Origin: Thalassotalea sp. 1_MG-2023 | GTDB lineage: Bacteria > Pseudomonadota > Gammaproteobacteria > Enterobacterales > Alteromonadaceae | NCBI RefSeq assembly: GCF_030546745.1 | Contig: NZ_JAUOPD010000002.1 | Location: forward strand, 1-64,000 | DNA: 64,000 nucleotides | Reading direction: 5' to 3' | Part shown: in pieces, positions 35,073 to 45,922 of the stretch | Layout of the letters: each line of letters opens with the position of its first letter | Position numbering within the stretch: position 1 is the first letter of the stretch | Translations under genes and position numbers: made by a program | Notes under the pieces: generated by a model | Seen by the model: only the letters and a program-made list of their open reading frames with translations | Databases searched by the model: none | What the model was told of the DNA's origin: nothing

Positions 35073-38000
35073 ATGAAAAAAGAATTTAACAAGACATTCA
35101 AACGGTCTGTAGCGGCGATTGCCGTATCAACTGTTTTAGGAATGGGAGTTGCTTCAGCTGATGATATTATTGGTAAAGTAACAGTCCAAGATTCAACAGA
35201 TTCATATACTGTTAAAGCAGTTAATGTTGCAACGGGTACAACACGTTCAGCTTCATTAAATGATGATGGTAGCTATCGTTTACCTAAATTACCTTCAGGT
35301 AATTATAAAATTACTGTTATGCGTGGCAATACCGTAGTTGCAGAAGATGAAGCACGTTCTGTGTTGGGTCGTAACACAGTGACTAACTTTGAGATTGCAA
35401 GTACTAGTGATACAGAAGTTATTCAAGTAGTGGGCTCTTCTGTTTCTACCATTGACCTAGCTTCGTCAGATTCAGGCCTCGTTATTGGTGATGTTGAAAT
35501 CAACCGAATGCCGATTGCACGTAACATCACATCAGTTGCTTTACTTGCTCCTGGTACAGTTAAAGGTGATTCTGCGTTCGGAAATACTGCATCTTTCGGT
35601 GGTTCATCTGTAGCTGAAAATGCCTGTTATATTAATGGTCTTGAGGTTACCAATACTCGCCAAGGTTTAGGTTGTGGTGAAGTACCATTTGAATTTTATA
35701 AAGAATTCCAAATTAAAACCGGTGGTTACTCTGCTAAATATGGTAGAGCGACTGGTGGTACAATGAACTCAATCACTAAAGGTGGTTCAAACGAGTGGGA
35801 ATTTGCTGCAGTTCTTCACATGGAACCTGATTCTTTACAAGAAGAAGGTACTTATTCTCGCGGAAAAGGTGGCTCAGGTAAGATATTCCGTGATGAACGT
35901 AGAGATAGTAACGATCGTACTGACTTTACTTTTTCAGCGTCAGGTCCGATCATTGAAGATACATTATTCTTCTATGCATTAGTTAACCCTAGAAACGTTG
36001 AGTCTGAATATACTTGGGGTGGTACTGAATACGGTGCAAATGATGAATTCAGAACTACTAAAGCTTCAGGTGGCGATAACATGTTCTGGGGTGGTAAAAT
36101 CGATTGGGATATCAATGAAAACCATCGTTTAAGCTTATTTGGTTATTCAAACCGAAGCGATACAGAACGTAAAGTTTATGATTACGATCCTAATACAGGA
36201 AGTAATGGAACTGTTGGTGACTTCATTGATTCTGCAATTTTGAAACGTGGCGGTGAAGCAACAAGTTTAAGTTATACTGGTTATATTACAGACGACTTAA
36301 TTGTTACTGCTTTAGTTGGTAAAATTGAAACTGAATATGAAACACAATCAACTAACTTAGAATGTCCTTCAGTAACTGATTCACGTAATACAAACAACCC
36401 TGTAAAGGGTTGTGGTGCTGGTGGTAGTTTTGGTGCAAACAATGATTCAAACGAACAATATCGTTTAGACTTTGAATACACTATTGGCGATCATACAATC
36501 GTAGCTGGTTGGGATTATCAAGAACGTGATTCACAACGTATTAGCCGCCCAATTGGCGGTCACAGTTTTGATTACAAAACGTTGGCTCCAGGTGGTGATT
36601 TTCAAGCTGATAATGGTGCTTTAGAAAATGATACCGGTTCAGCTTTAGATTATGTTGAAGATCGTATCTTTGATGGTGGTGGTTCGTTTAACTCTGAGTT
36701 AACAGCTTTTTATATCGAAGATAAATGGCAAGTTAATGACAATTTAGTGTTAGATATTGGTTTACGTCGTGATGAATTCGATAGCTGGGGTACAACAGGT
36801 AAACTATTAACTAGTTTTAAAACTGATGTTGCTCCGCGCTTAGGTTTTACATGGGATCCGCAAGGAGATGGTGAATCTAAACTATATGGTACATACGGTC
36901 GTTATTTCCTACCAGTTGCGAACAACACGATTTTCCGTGCGGCTTCTGGTGTAAGTGATATTACTACTGCTTATACGTTCTCAGGTATCGATGCATCAAC
37001 AGGTGCGCCTACCGGATTAACACCATTAGCTGAATCTTTGGGTGTTGGTGGTTTATCAGACTCTCAACAAGTGAGTGGTGTTCCAACAATTCCTGAAAAA
37101 GATATCTTCCAAGCTCAAGAAGCTGACCCATTCTCGAAAGATGAATATATCATTGGTTACGAGAGGATCTTAAATGAAGAGTACACTGTTGGTGTTAAAG
37201 GTACTTACCGTGAAGTAGCTACAGCACTAGATGATTACTGTGGTCGTTATGCTTATCCTTACTGTGTAATGATAAACCCAGGCTCTACATCTAGCTGGTA
37301 TGCTGATGGTTATTATTGGGATGGTTCAGGTTGGGGTGATTCATCATTTAACAATGATGGTGTACCAGATGAAGGTTCACTACAAACTTATAGTCCTGAA
37401 ACTATTGGTCTTCCTAAAGCTAATAATGAATATAGTGCGTTAGAAGGTATGGTGAAGTATAGACAAGATAACTTCCGTTATACGTTCACTTATACATGGT
37501 CACGTAGTACTGGTAACTTTGAAGGTGCTGTTAAATCAGATATCGGTCAAGCAGATGCTGGTATTACACAAGATTTTGATTTTGCTGCATTGATGGATGG
37601 TGCTCAAGGCTATCAGCCAAACGATCGTCGTCATGTATTTAAGTTCTTCGGTAGTTGGGAACCAATGGAAGACTTAATGGTTGGTTGGAATGCTACACTT
37701 TCAAGTGGTCGTCCAGTAAGTTTGTTTGGTCAAGGTTATCCGTCAGATGATCCAAATGTAAACGGTGGTTGGGGTGATTTATTTTATCTAGCCGACACTG
37801 ATGAAAATGGTGAATTGACAGGTACGTATACACGACATGCTCGTGGTACTGCAGGCCGTACTCCTTGGACGTTTAAAGTTGATTTATCGGCAGCATATAA
37901 TTTCACAGTGTCTGATATTGATATGAAAGCTTCAATCAATGTATTCAACTTATTGAATACACAAGATGCATTAATGTTTAATGAGCATTATGAACAAAGT

Positions 38001-38087
38001 GAAGGTGTGCCTAACCAATGGCATGGTGCAGCATATAATTTCCAAATGCCACGTTATGTACGTATTGGACTTGAAGCTAGATTCTAA
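35073..38087 (+). CDS. TonB-dependent outer membrane receptor (Oar-like)
   Basis: A protein of 1004 aa. A signal peptide covers residues 1-29 (ending GMGVASA). A carboxypeptidase-regulatory-like beta-sandwich covers about 30-110 (SLNDDGSYRLPKLPSGNYKI). The plug domain follows (ARNITSVALLAPGTVKGDS, FQIKTGGYSAKYGRATGG), then a long beta-barrel with many Tyr/Trp/Gly strands ending in RYVRIGLEARF with the terminal aromatic residue. This layout imports large or poorly diffusible substrates using TonB energy. The substrate is not visible; no neighbouring enzyme or regulator points to one. The terminal Phe supports an intact barrel. Confidence 0.85.
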   Translation: MKKEFNKTFKRSVAAIAVSTVLGMGVASADDIIGKVTVQDSTDSYTVKAVNVATGTTRSASLNDDGSYRLPKLPSGNYKITVMRGNTVVAEDEARSVLGRNTVTNFEIASTSDTEVIQVVGSSVSTIDLASSDSGLVIGDVEINRMPIARNITSVALLAPGTVKGDSAFGNTASFGGSSVAENACYINGLEVTNTRQGLGCGEVPFEFYKEFQIKTGGYSAKYGRATGGTMNSITKGGSNEWEFAAVLHMEPDSLQEEGTYSRGKGGSGKIFRDERRDSNDRTDFTFSASGPIIEDTLFFYALVNPRNVESEYTWGGTEYGANDEFRTTKASGGDNMFWGGKIDWDINENHRLSLFGYSNRSDTERKVYDYDPNTGSNGTVGDFIDSAILKRGGEATSLSYTGYITDDLIVTALVGKIETEYETQSTNLECPSVTDSRNTNNPVKGCGAGGSFGANNDSNEQYRLDFEYTIGDHTIVAGWDYQERDSQRISRPIGGHSFDYKTLAPGGDFQADNGALENDTGSALDYVEDRIFDGGGSFNSELTAFYIEDKWQVNDNLVLDIGLRRDEFDSWGTTGKLLTSFKTDVAPRLGFTWDPQGDGESKLYGTYGRYFLPVANNTIFRAASGVSDITTAYTFSGIDASTGAPTGLTPLAESLGVGGLSDSQQVSGVPTIPEKDIFQAQEADPFSKDEYIIGYERILNEEYTVGVKGTYREVATALDDYCGRYAYPYCVMINPGSTSSWYADGYYWDGSGWGDSSFNNDGVPDEGSLQTYSPETIGLPKANNEYSALEGMVKYRQDNFRYTFTYTWSRSTGNFEGAVKSDIGQADAGITQDFDFAALMDGAQGYQPNDRRHVFKFFGSWEPMEDLMVGWNATLSSGRPVSLFGQGYPSDDPNVNGGWGDLFYLADTDENGELTGTYTRHARGTAGRTPWTFKVDLSAAYNFTVSDIDMKASINVFNLLNTQDALMFNEHYEQSEGVPNQWHGAAYNFQMPRYVRIGLEARF

Positions 38088-38111
38088 AAATAGAGTTTAG
38101 AGGTTCAATAT

Positions 38112-38147
38112 TAAAAATGCCGAACTTTTAGTTCGGCATTTTTTTAT
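38112..38147. terminator. bidirectional terminator between receptor and hslO
   Basis: The arms AAATGCCGAACT and AGTTCGGCATTT enclose a TTT loop. There is a T run of seven on the plus strand and five on the minus strand, so it can serve both the receptor gene and hslO. Confidence 0.9.
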
Positions 38148-38196
38148 GTTATTAAATCTATAACAATACTTTTTAAGCGCACTTAAAAAAGGTAAA

Positions 38197-39060
38197 TTAA
38201 TGCTTTGTTTGGTTAAATAATTGAACAAAATGTGAGTGGTAAAAAGCATAGGTTGTTAAACAATAATCGCAGGTCATGCTAACACTACCTTGTTCTGCCA
38301 GAATGCTTTCAACCTCTTGTTGGCCAAGCTGTGAAATAGCCGTTAAGCACTTTTCTTCTGAACAACCACAAGTATTAGTGACTACTTGTGGTTCAAATAA
38401 TCTTACTTTCTCTTGGTGATAAAGCCTATATAAAAGGGTTTTTGCGTCTAGTGTAAAAATTTCTTCATCTTTTATGGTTGCTGTAATTTGGCATAAGTGC
38501 TCGAAATCATGCATTTGCTCTTCTTTGTCACCACTGTCTGGTAATAACTGAATGAGTGAGCCAGCAATTTGGTTTGTCTCTTGGTTGTGAAATAACCAAA
38601 TTTTTGTTGGTATTTGCTCTGAAACTTCAAAGTAATGTGCAATACAATCAGCAAGGTTATCATGCTCTAGTGCAACGACACCTTGGTATGCTTCACCCAC
38701 ATCTGGGCGAATGGTGATAATCATGTTTCCTTTACCGACCAAATCATTTAAGTCTGAGCCTGTTGCCGACTCATTAACTTTAGCGATCGCTCTTATTTCT
38801 TGATTATGATTGGCGTTAACAGCAAAGTAGTCTGCGGGACCATCACCTTGCAACTGTACGGCAATTTCACCTTCAATTTTTAATGTTGCCGTGAGTAAAC
38901 TAGTGACAGCAATTAGTTCGCCTAATAGCTTTTTTACGCCTTCAGGGTAATTATGGCCGTTTATAATATTTTGGTAAGTGGTACTTAATTGCACAAGTTC
39001 GCCACGAACATGTAAATCATCGAATAAGTAGCGATTTAATTCATCTGCAGGCAAGGTCAC
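38197..39060 (-). CDS. hslO: redox-regulated chaperone Hsp33
   Basis: A protein of 287 aa. The C-terminal zinc switch is complete, with Cys-X-Cys in TCGCSEEKC and Cys-X-X-Cys in TCDYC, about 30 residues apart. Oxidation of these cysteines releases zinc and activates the holdase. The core contains GPADYFAVNA and DLNDLVGKGNMIITI. It starts at GTG (39060), three bases after hslR ends, with AAAGGA in the hslR tail, so the pair is translated together. Confidence 0.95.
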   Translation of the reverse strand: MTLPADELNRYLFDDLHVRGELVQLSTTYQNIINGHNYPEGVKKLLGELIAVTSLLTATLKIEGEIAVQLQGDGPADYFAVNANHNQEIRAIAKVNESATGSDLNDLVGKGNMIITIRPDVGEAYQGVVALEHDNLADCIAHYFEVSEQIPTKIWLFHNQETNQIAGSLIQLLPDSGDKEEQMHDFEHLCQITATIKDEEIFTLDAKTLLYRLYHQEKVRLFEPQVVTNTCGCSEEKCLTAISQLGQQEVESILAEQGSVSMTCDYCLTTYAFYHSHFVQLFNQTKH

Positions 39061-39062
39061 GG

Positions 39063-39470
39063 TTATATCCTTTCTTTCAATTGTCTAATTTGTCTACGTT
39101 GTTTTTTATCAGGTTTGCTTTCGGTCCCTGGGTTGAGCAGTAGTCCTTGCTTACGTGCGAGTGCATTTTTTTCTCTTGTTTCAATGCTTTGCTCTGTTTC
39201 TTTATATAGTGTTTGGGCGAATGTCGCATCTCTTCGCTTATCAGCAAGGGCAATAATAGTGACTTCTTTCTCTTCGTATCCTTGACGAATTCTGACTGTA
39301 TCTCCCGTTGACACGAATTTGCCCGACTTAGAACGTTGACCATTATAAAATACTTTACCACCGTCAATCATCTGTTTTGCGATGGCTCTTGTTTTGTAAA
39401 ACCGTGCCGCCCAAAGCCACTTGTCGAGGCGTATATTGGTAGATTCAGAAGTGTTTTTACTTTGTTTCAT
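39063..39470 (-). CDS. hslR: heat shock protein Hsp15
   Basis: A protein of 135 aa. The S4 RNA-binding domain is RLDKWLWAARFYKTRAIAKQ to GGKVFYNGQRSKSG, and a basic C-terminal helix ends KKQRRQIRQLKERI. Hsp15 binds stalled 50S subunits carrying nascent chains. The ATG at 39470 gives a start aligned with E. coli; an upstream TTG without ribosome-binding site was rejected. First gene of the hslR-hslO pair. Confidence 0.92.
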   Translation of the reverse strand: MKQSKNTSESTNIRLDKWLWAARFYKTRAIAKQMIDGGKVFYNGQRSKSGKFVSTGDTVRIRQGYEEKEVTIIALADKRRDATFAQTLYKETEQSIETREKNALARKQGLLLNPGTESKPDKKQRRQIRQLKERI

Positions 39471-39645
39471 TTTCTTGTCATATTTGCCGAACAGAATGTC
39501 GCGCAAGTTAGCATAGGTTGTATTGTTACGCCATATCTTGCGAATAATTGTAAATAATAGTTAAAAATAAAGCAGTTTTCTTGTTCTAGCTGTATTGCTC
39601 AAGTATCATCAACGAAGAAAAAGATAAAGATTGATAACCTCAAAT

Positions 39646-40569
39646 ATGCGTATATCGACAGAACTATCGTCGCTTCAACAATTTATTCGCCAAGTGCCTC
39701 AGAAAAAAGTCGCCTTTATTATAAGCGCGATATTGCTTTGTTATATCGCCTATATTTTAGCACAGTTTACTTGGCAATTATTACCATCTAATGAGCATAT
39801 CAACTCAACGGCTGTTACTAATGTAAATGATGTTCAACAACAAAAAGCATTATTAGATTTATCAGCACTGAAGCAATTGAATTTATTCGGAGCTAAAGAA
39901 GCTGCTGTTGAGCAAGTGCCTGTAAAAGTACAAGATGCACCAGAAACTCAATTGCGTCTTACATTAACGGGGACTGTTGCAAGTAGCGATCAAAACACTG
40001 CTGCTGCAATTATCGAAAATAACGGTAAACAAGAAACCTATGGCATTGGCGATAAAATATCAGGAACCCGCGCTACGTTAGAGTCTGTTGCAACCGATAG
40101 GGTGATTATTAAGCAATCAGGGCGATTAGAAACATTAATGTTAGATGGTTTTAAATACAGTAAAGTAAATACATCGACAGTAAATAAAAGAACGGAACCA
40201 ATTCAGGTAGTAAGCAATCATATCAATACTGTGGATCAACGTGAAAATGATGCTTTATCTGAAACCGCTATGCAGTTACAACAAGATATCAACACTGACC
40301 CAGGGAAAATATTTGATTACTTGAAAGTCAGCCCCAAACGACAAAATGGTGACATCATCGGGTATCAGTTAATGCCAGGTAAAGAACCTGAATTTTTTAG
40401 AGCTTCGGGGTTAAAGTCAGGTGATGTGGCGGTACAAATGAATGGTTATGATTTAACGTTACCTAGTGAAGCTGCTCAAGCGGTACAAGCACTAAAAGAA
40501 GAAACAGAGATCTCGTTATTGGTAAACCGTAACGGCTCGTTAACTGAAATTTTATTTAGTATTCAATAA
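39646..40569 (+). CDS. gspC: type II secretion protein GspC
   Basis: An inner membrane protein of 307 aa. One helix lies near the N terminus (VAFIISAILLCYIAYILAQ), then a periplasmic homology region (LRLTLTGTVASSDQNTAAAI, YGIGDKISGTRATL) that binds the secretin. A C-terminal PDZ domain follows (FFRASGLKSGDVAVQMNGYDL). The ATG at 39646 was preferred over a TTG at 39631; neither has a strong ribosome-binding site. First gene of an unbroken gspC-N operon. Confidence 0.93.
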   Translation: MRISTELSSLQQFIRQVPQKKVAFIISAILLCYIAYILAQFTWQLLPSNEHINSTAVTNVNDVQQQKALLDLSALKQLNLFGAKEAAVEQVPVKVQDAPETQLRLTLTGTVASSDQNTAAAIIENNGKQETYGIGDKISGTRATLESVATDRVIIKQSGRLETLMLDGFKYSKVNTSTVNKRTEPIQVVSNHINTVDQRENDALSETAMQLQQDINTDPGKIFDYLKVSPKRQNGDIIGYQLMPGKEPEFFRASGLKSGDVAVQMNGYDLTLPSEAAQAVQALKEETEISLLVNRNGSLTEILFSIQ

Positions 40570-40589
40570 TGAACAATAAGGAATTATCC

Positions 40590-42674
40590 ATGCGCAAATC
40601 GCATGCAAAAACGTGGGCAAAAAAATGGTTGATGACCTTAGCAACTGTTTGTTTTTTTAATGGCTTACTGTTTAGCGCTCAATCTGCGTACTCTGCGCAA
40701 TATTCACCTAACTTCAAAGGCACTGACCTTACAGAATTTATCAATATTGTGGGTAAAAACCTTAAGAAAACGATGATTGTTGACCCAAATGTTCGCGGCA
40801 AAGTAAATGTTCGAAGTTACGATTTATTAACGGAAGATCAATATTATCAATTTTTCTTAAACGTGCTTGAAGTTTATGGTTTTGCTGCCATTGAAATGGA
40901 CAATAATATTGTAAAAATTATTCGTAATAAAAAAGCAAAATCTGAAGCAACGCCTTTGGTTGATGATGACAATCCTGGTGTTGGTGATGAAATGGTGACA
41001 CGGGTAGTAGAAGTTAAGAATGTGACTGTACGTGAGTTATCACCATTATTAAGACAAATGTCAGATCAAGCGGGTGGCGGCACTGTTGTTAATTATGACC
41101 CTGCTAATGTGTTTATCATGACAGGTACTGCAGCAGTCGTTAACCGTTTGGCTAATATCATTAAGCGTGTTGACCGAGCAGGTGATCAATACGAGCAAAT
41201 AATTCGTCTAGAACATGCTTCTGCGGGCGAAATGGTACGGATTGTTGAAGCACTTAATAAATCGAGCCAAGGAAAAGCAGGAACTCCTAGCTTTTTAATT
41301 CCTAAAATTGTTGCTGATGAACGTACTAATAGCGTCATTGTTAGCGGTGAAAAGCAAGCGCGTGAACGTGTTGCAAAATTAGTGTCTCGATTAGATAGTG
41401 AATTAGAAACTAACGGTAACACTCGGGTTTACTACCTTAAATATTCGAAAGCTGAAGATTTAGTAGATGTGTTAACAGGTGTTAGTGAATCGATTGAAGC
41501 GGAAGAAAATTCTACACAAACGAACAGTCGTAATAAGCAAAAGCGTAATATCAGTATTGAAGCACATTCAGATACCAATACGCTGGTCATTACCGCGCAA
41601 CCTGACATGCTTCGCTCATTAGAAGCGGTGATCAGACAGTTAGATGTGCGCCGAGCGCAAGTACTCGTTGAAGCAATTATTGTGGAAGTATTTGAAAGTG
41701 ATGGTGTTAATCTAGGTGTGCAATGGTATCACGAAAATGGTGGTGCTACGCAATTTACCAATGGTACGGTACCAATTACTTCTGTTGGCGCGGCGGCTGT
41801 CGCGGCAAGGGGAGAACCAGGTACCACCGTTACCACTATTGATGGTAACGGAAATCCAGTGACCACCACAAACCCTGATACCGATGGCGACTATAGTTTA
41901 CTTGCGAAATTACTAGGTTCGGTTAACGGCATGATGTTTGGACTAGTAAAAGATGACTGGGGTGCCATTGTACAAGCAGTTAGTGCTGACACTAACTCTA
42001 ATATTTTAGCTACGCCTAGTATCACTACATTAGATAACGAAGAAGCGCACTTTTTAGTGGGCCAAGAAGTCCCTATTATTACGGGCTCAACAACAGGTAA
42101 TAATAACAGCAACCCTTTCCAAACCGTAGATCGTCAAGAAGTGGGTATCAAATTAAAAGTGACGCCACAAGTCAATGAAGGCTCAGGTGTACAGCTAACG
42201 ATCGAACAAGAAGTCTCGTCGGTAAGCGGCTCAACAGGTGTAGACATTTCAATTAATAAACGTGAAATTAAAACGACTGTGCTGGCAGATAATGGTGCAA
42301 CGGTAATTTTAGGCGGGCTTATAGATGAAGATGTACAAGAAAGTGTGCAAAAGGTTCCGCTGTTAGGCGATATTCCTATTATTGGCCATTTATTTAAATC
42401 AACTAACAATAGTAAACGTAAGCGTAATTTAATGGTATTTCTACGCCCTACGGTTATCCGTGATGGAAAACTGATGAATGACATCAGTAAAGAAAAGTAC
42501 AATTATATCCGTGCAGATGAACTACGTAAGCGTGAAGAAGGTTTGTCGTTGATGAAAGATAAAAAATTACCATTATTACCTAAATGGAATGATGAATTGG
42601 CTTTACCGCCAACCTTTAATGAATATCAGCAAAAGTCACAAGACAAAGAAGCTATTAAAGAGCGTGGGCAATAA
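40590..42674 (+). CDS. gspD: type II secretion secretin GspD
   Basis: The outer membrane channel, 694 aa from the ATG with AAGGAATT upstream (an ATG seven codons earlier is possible). Signal peptide, then the N0 domain ([19 protein letters not shown]) and repeated N1-N3 domains ([20 protein letters not shown]). The secretin core follows ([23 protein letters not shown] in pieces, [33 protein letters not shown]). The C terminus is charged and may bind a pilotin; no gspS is seen. Confidence 0.94.
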   Translation: MRKSHAKTWAKKWLMTLATVCFFNGLLFSAQSAYSAQYSPNFKGTDLTEFINIVGKNLKKTMIVDPNVRGKVNVRSYDLLTEDQYYQFFLNVLEVYGFAAIEMDNNIVKIIRNKKAKSEATPLVDDDNPGVGDEMVTRVVEVKNVTVRELSPLLRQMSDQAGGGTVVNYDPANVFIMTGTAAVVNRLANIIKRVDRAGDQYEQIIRLEHASAGEMVRIVEALNKSSQGKAGTPSFLIPKIVADERTNSVIVSGEKQARERVAKLVSRLDSELETNGNTRVYYLKYSKAEDLVDVLTGVSESIEAEENSTQTNSRNKQKRNISIEAHSDTNTLVITAQPDMLRSLEAVIRQLDVRRAQVLVEAIIVEVFESDGVNLGVQWYHENGGATQFTNGTVPITSVGAAAVAARGEPGTTVTTIDGNGNPVTTTNPDTDGDYSLLAKLLGSVNGMMFGLVKDDWGAIVQAVSADTNSNILATPSITTLDNEEAHFLVGQEVPIITGSTTGNNNSNPFQTVDRQEVGIKLKVTPQVNEGSGVQLTIEQEVSSVSGSTGVDISINKREIKTTVLADNGATVILGGLIDEDVQESVQKVPLLGDIPIIGHLFKSTNNSKRKRNLMVFLRPTVIRDGKLMNDISKEKYNYIRADELRKREEGLSLMKDKKLPLLPKWNDELALPPTFNEYQQKSQDKEAIKERGQ

Positions 42675-42679
42675 CCGTC

Positions 42680-44221
42680 ATGTCGCAAACTTCATTGGAA
42701 TCATTAGTGGAAAATAACGACCCACAGTTCGAGTTAGCACCAGAACACAGTAATCGTTTTTTACAATTGCCTTTTGGTTTTGCTAAACGCCATAGCGTTT
42801 TGGTTGGTAAAGAAGACGATGAAGTGATTTTATATTGCTTAGACACTATTAATGAACAGGTATTATTAGAAGTAAGAAGAGTGGTTCAACGTGCATTTAA
42901 ATTGATTTTTGTCTCTCCAGAGCAATTTGAACTTCGATTAACAAATGCTTATCAACGAGATTCATCTGAAGCGAAACAAATGATGGAAGATATTGGTAAT
43001 GAAGTTGATTTATATTCCATTACCGATGAGCTGATAGAAACCGAAGACTTACTTGAAAATGAAGATGATGCGCCGATTATCAAAATGATCAACGCGATGT
43101 TAAGCGAAGCGATCAAAGAAAGTGCCTCTGATATACATATCGAAACGTTTGAACAATCGCTACAAATTCGTTTTCGGGTTGATGGTGTTTTACGTGAGGT
43201 ATTAAGACCTAATCGCAAGCTTGCCTCGTTACTTGTTTCACGTATCAAAGTGATGGCGAAATTAGATATCGCAGAAAAGCGAGTGCCACAAGACGGCCGT
43301 ATTTCACTAAGAATAGCAGGCCGAGCGGTAGACGTACGTGTATCTACTATGCCTACTGGCCACGGGGAGCGTGTAGTACTACGTTTGTTAGATAAAAACG
43401 CCGCACGATTAGATTTACAAGATTTAGGAATGACCGATAACAATCGAGTCAAATTTTCTCAATTAATTGATAAACCGCATGGCATTATTTTAGTCACAGG
43501 GCCAACAGGCTCTGGTAAATCCACCACGTTATATGCCGGTTTAAGCCAAATTGATAGCAGAGAGCGAAATGTACTTACCGTAGAAGATCCCATCGAATAT
43601 GCCATCGAAGGTATTGGTCAAACACAGGTCAATACTAAAGTTGATATGACCTTTGCCAGAGGGTTACGTGCTATTTTAAGGCAAGATCCTGACGTCGTGA
43701 TGGTTGGTGAAATTCGAGATCTAGAAACCGCTCAAATTGGCGTACAAGCAAGTTTAACGGGGCATCTTGTGCTTTCAACGTTGCACACTAACACCGCAGC
43801 AGGTGCAATCACTCGTATGGAAGATATGGGCGTTGAATCATTTTTGCTATCGTCTAGTTTATTAGGCGTACTTGCACAACGTCTTGTTAGAACGCTTTGT
43901 CCTCATTGTAAAGAAGCGCATCTAGCTGATGAAGAAGAATTAAACTTACTTGGGTTATCAGCAAACACTCAACAGCATATTTATCGTGCTACCGGTTGTA
44001 ACGAATGTAATTTTAAAGGTTATAAAGGCCGAACAGGTATACATGAGTTACTTTTAGTTGATGATAAAGTGCGTGAACTCATACATAACGGTAAAGGTGA
44101 GCAAGATATTGAACGCTCTGTCCGACAACATACGCCAAGTATTCGCCGTGACGGCTTTGACAAAGTACTGGAAGGTATCACAACGCTTGAAGAAGTGTTA
44201 CGTGTGACAAAGGAAGATTAG
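42680..44221 (+). CDS. gspE: type II secretion ATPase GspE
   Basis: A cytoplasmic secretion ATPase of 513 aa. It has the N2 domain with [18 protein letters not shown] and Walker [10 protein letters not shown] near residue 275. The Asp box [14 protein letters not shown]-type segment, Walker [12 protein letters not shown] and the His box [12 protein letters not shown] follow. The zinc-binding CPHC...CNEC domain lies at about 405-445. It powers pseudopilus assembly. Five bases after gspD. Confidence 0.96.
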   Translation: MSQTSLESLVENNDPQFELAPEHSNRFLQLPFGFAKRHSVLVGKEDDEVILYCLDTINEQVLLEVRRVVQRAFKLIFVSPEQFELRLTNAYQRDSSEAKQMMEDIGNEVDLYSITDELIETEDLLENEDDAPIIKMINAMLSEAIKESASDIHIETFEQSLQIRFRVDGVLREVLRPNRKLASLLVSRIKVMAKLDIAEKRVPQDGRISLRIAGRAVDVRVSTMPTGHGERVVLRLLDKNAARLDLQDLGMTDNNRVKFSQLIDKPHGIILVTGPTGSGKSTTLYAGLSQIDSRERNVLTVEDPIEYAIEGIGQTQVNTKVDMTFARGLRAILRQDPDVVMVGEIRDLETAQIGVQASLTGHLVLSTLHTNTAAGAITRMEDMGVESFLLSSSLLGVLAQRLVRTLCPHCKEAHLADEEELNLLGLSANTQQHIYRATGCNECNFKGYKGRTGIHELLLVDDKVRELIHNGKGEQDIERSVRQHTPSIRRDGFDKVLEGITTLEEVLRVTKED

Positions 44222-44230
44222 TAATAGCAT

Positions 44231-45454
44231 ATGGCGGCATTTGAATATCAAGCAGTAGACCGTAATGGTAAACTTAAAAAAGGTATCATCGAGGGGGATA
44301 CCGCTCGTCATGTTAGGTCTTTGTTAAGAGATCAAGGCTTGATGCCTACCGAAGTAACCGCAAGCTTAAAAAAACATAAGCAGCAAAGCACAAAAAGCTC
44401 ATTTAGCCGCAGTAAGAAAATATCAGCCAGTGAATTAGCTATTTTAACACGACAGCTTGCAACACTTGTTGAGTCTGGTTTGCCGTTAGAAGAAGCGTTA
44501 TTAGCGGTCGCCGAACAATCAGAAAAAGATGTCACTAAAAGTATGGTGATGGCGGTACGTACTAAAGTTACTGAAGGTTATAGTTTAGCTGAAAGTATGG
44601 CGGAATATCCTCAGGTTTTTAATTACCTCTTTCGTGCTATGGTCGCGGCTGGCGAAAAGTCAGGGCATTTAGATAAAGTACTCAACCGTTTAGCGGATTA
44701 TACTGAACAACGCCAGCAACTAAGATCACAAATGATCCAAGCATTGGTTTATCCCGCAATAATGACTGTAGTTGCTATTGGCGTTATTGTTGTTTTATTG
44801 ACGTCAGTTGTACCGCAAATTGTCAGCCAATTTGACGATGTTGGCGCTAACTTACCGCAAACAACAAAATTTTTAATAGCCACAAGTGAATTTTTGCAAA
44901 ACTTTGGTTTCTACTTATTGGTGGTGTTTATTATCTTGATATTACTCGCTATTCAATTAATGAAACGAGCTGATATCAAATATAAAGTACATAAAAAGCT
45001 GCTCAGCCTTCCTGGTATTGGTAAGGTGGCGCGAGGCGTAAATACCGCGCGCTTTGCACGAACACTTAGTATACTAACCGCCAGTGCAGTTCCTTTATTG
45101 GAAAGTATGAGCATTGCAGGCGAGGTGCTTGGCAATGTTTATATTAAAGATAAAGTGAAGCAAGCAGCAGTCAAAGTAAGAGAAGGTAGCAGTTTACGCT
45201 TATCATTAGAACAAACGCAGTTATTTCCACCGATGATGCTACATATGATCGCCAGTGGTGAAAAAAGTGGCCAACTTGAACATATGCTTGGACGCGCAGC
45301 TGACAATCAAGATCGAGAGTTTGAAGCCTTGATCAATATATCATTGAAAGCATTTGAGCCTGCAATAATGGTAACTATGGCGGGGATCGTTCTTTTTATT
45401 GTCATGGCAATATTACAACCTATTTTGAAAATGAACACATTAATTGGCATTTAG
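44231..45454 (+). CDS. gspF: type II secretion platform protein GspF
   Basis: A polytopic inner membrane protein of 407 aa with two repeated F domains (LAILTRQLATLVESGLPLEE and FARTLSILTASAVPLLESM). Three main helices are visible (VYPAIMTVVAIGVIVVLLTS, FYLLVVFIILILLAIQL, IMVTMAGIVLFIVMAIL). It starts MAAFEYQAVDRNGKLKKG. It converts the ATPase movement into pseudopilin loading. Confidence 0.95.
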   Translation: MAAFEYQAVDRNGKLKKGIIEGDTARHVRSLLRDQGLMPTEVTASLKKHKQQSTKSSFSRSKKISASELAILTRQLATLVESGLPLEEALLAVAEQSEKDVTKSMVMAVRTKVTEGYSLAESMAEYPQVFNYLFRAMVAAGEKSGHLDKVLNRLADYTEQRQQLRSQMIQALVYPAIMTVVAIGVIVVLLTSVVPQIVSQFDDVGANLPQTTKFLIATSEFLQNFGFYLLVVFIILILLAIQLMKRADIKYKVHKKLLSLPGIGKVARGVNTARFARTLSILTASAVPLLESMSIAGEVLGNVYIKDKVKQAAVKVREGSSLRLSLEQTQLFPPMMLHMIASGEKSGQLEHMLGRAADNQDREFEALINISLKAFEPAIMVTMAGIVLFIVMAILQPILKMNTLIGI

Positions 45455-45476
45455 TAAGATTTAATAAGGAATTCTC

Positions 45477-45902
45477 ATGAAAAAAGTTTCAGGTTTCACA
45501 TTATTAGAAGTAATGATTGTATTAGTGATCATCGGTATTATTGCCAGCATGGTGGTACCTAACTTGATGGGAAGTCAGGATACCGCAAGAGCACAAAAAG
45601 CGGTTATCGATATTGGTTCATTAGAGTCAGCATTGGCGCTTTATCGTTCACAAAATTATGACTATCCAACAACAGAACAAGGCCTAGAAGCGCTGGTTGA
45701 ACAAACGACTATTGAGCCTGTTCCTCGTCGTTTCCAAGAGGGTGGTTATATTAAACGTTTACCGCAAGATCCGTGGGGCAATGACTATCAGCTTTTAAAC
45801 CCTGGTGAGCATGGAAAAATGGATGTATTTTCTATGGGTCCTGACGGCGAAGCCGCTACCGATGATGATATTGGAAATTGGAACCTTGCTGACTATCAGT
45901 AA
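45477..45902 (+). CDS. gspG: major pseudopilin GspG
   Basis: A 141-residue prepilin with a short leader MKKVSG cut before FTLLEVMIVLVIIGIIASM, with Glu5 of the mature protein present. The C-terminal half has the calcium-site region (RLPQDPWGNDYQL, SMGPDGEAATDDDIGNW). It builds the pseudopilus that pushes substrates through GspD. A prepilin peptidase gene is not in the window. Confidence 0.96.
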   Translation: MKKVSGFTLLEVMIVLVIIGIIASMVVPNLMGSQDTARAQKAVIDIGSLESALALYRSQNYDYPTTEQGLEALVEQTTIEPVPRRFQEGGYIKRLPQDPWGNDYQLLNPGEHGKMDVFSMGPDGEAATDDDIGNWNLADYQ

Positions 45903-45922
45903 TGATTTAAGCCTTTAATATT

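Noticed and set aside
39063-39470. A second minus-strand frame within hslR rich in Lys/Ser
   Set aside because: It is fully embedded in hslR in another frame and has no start signal.
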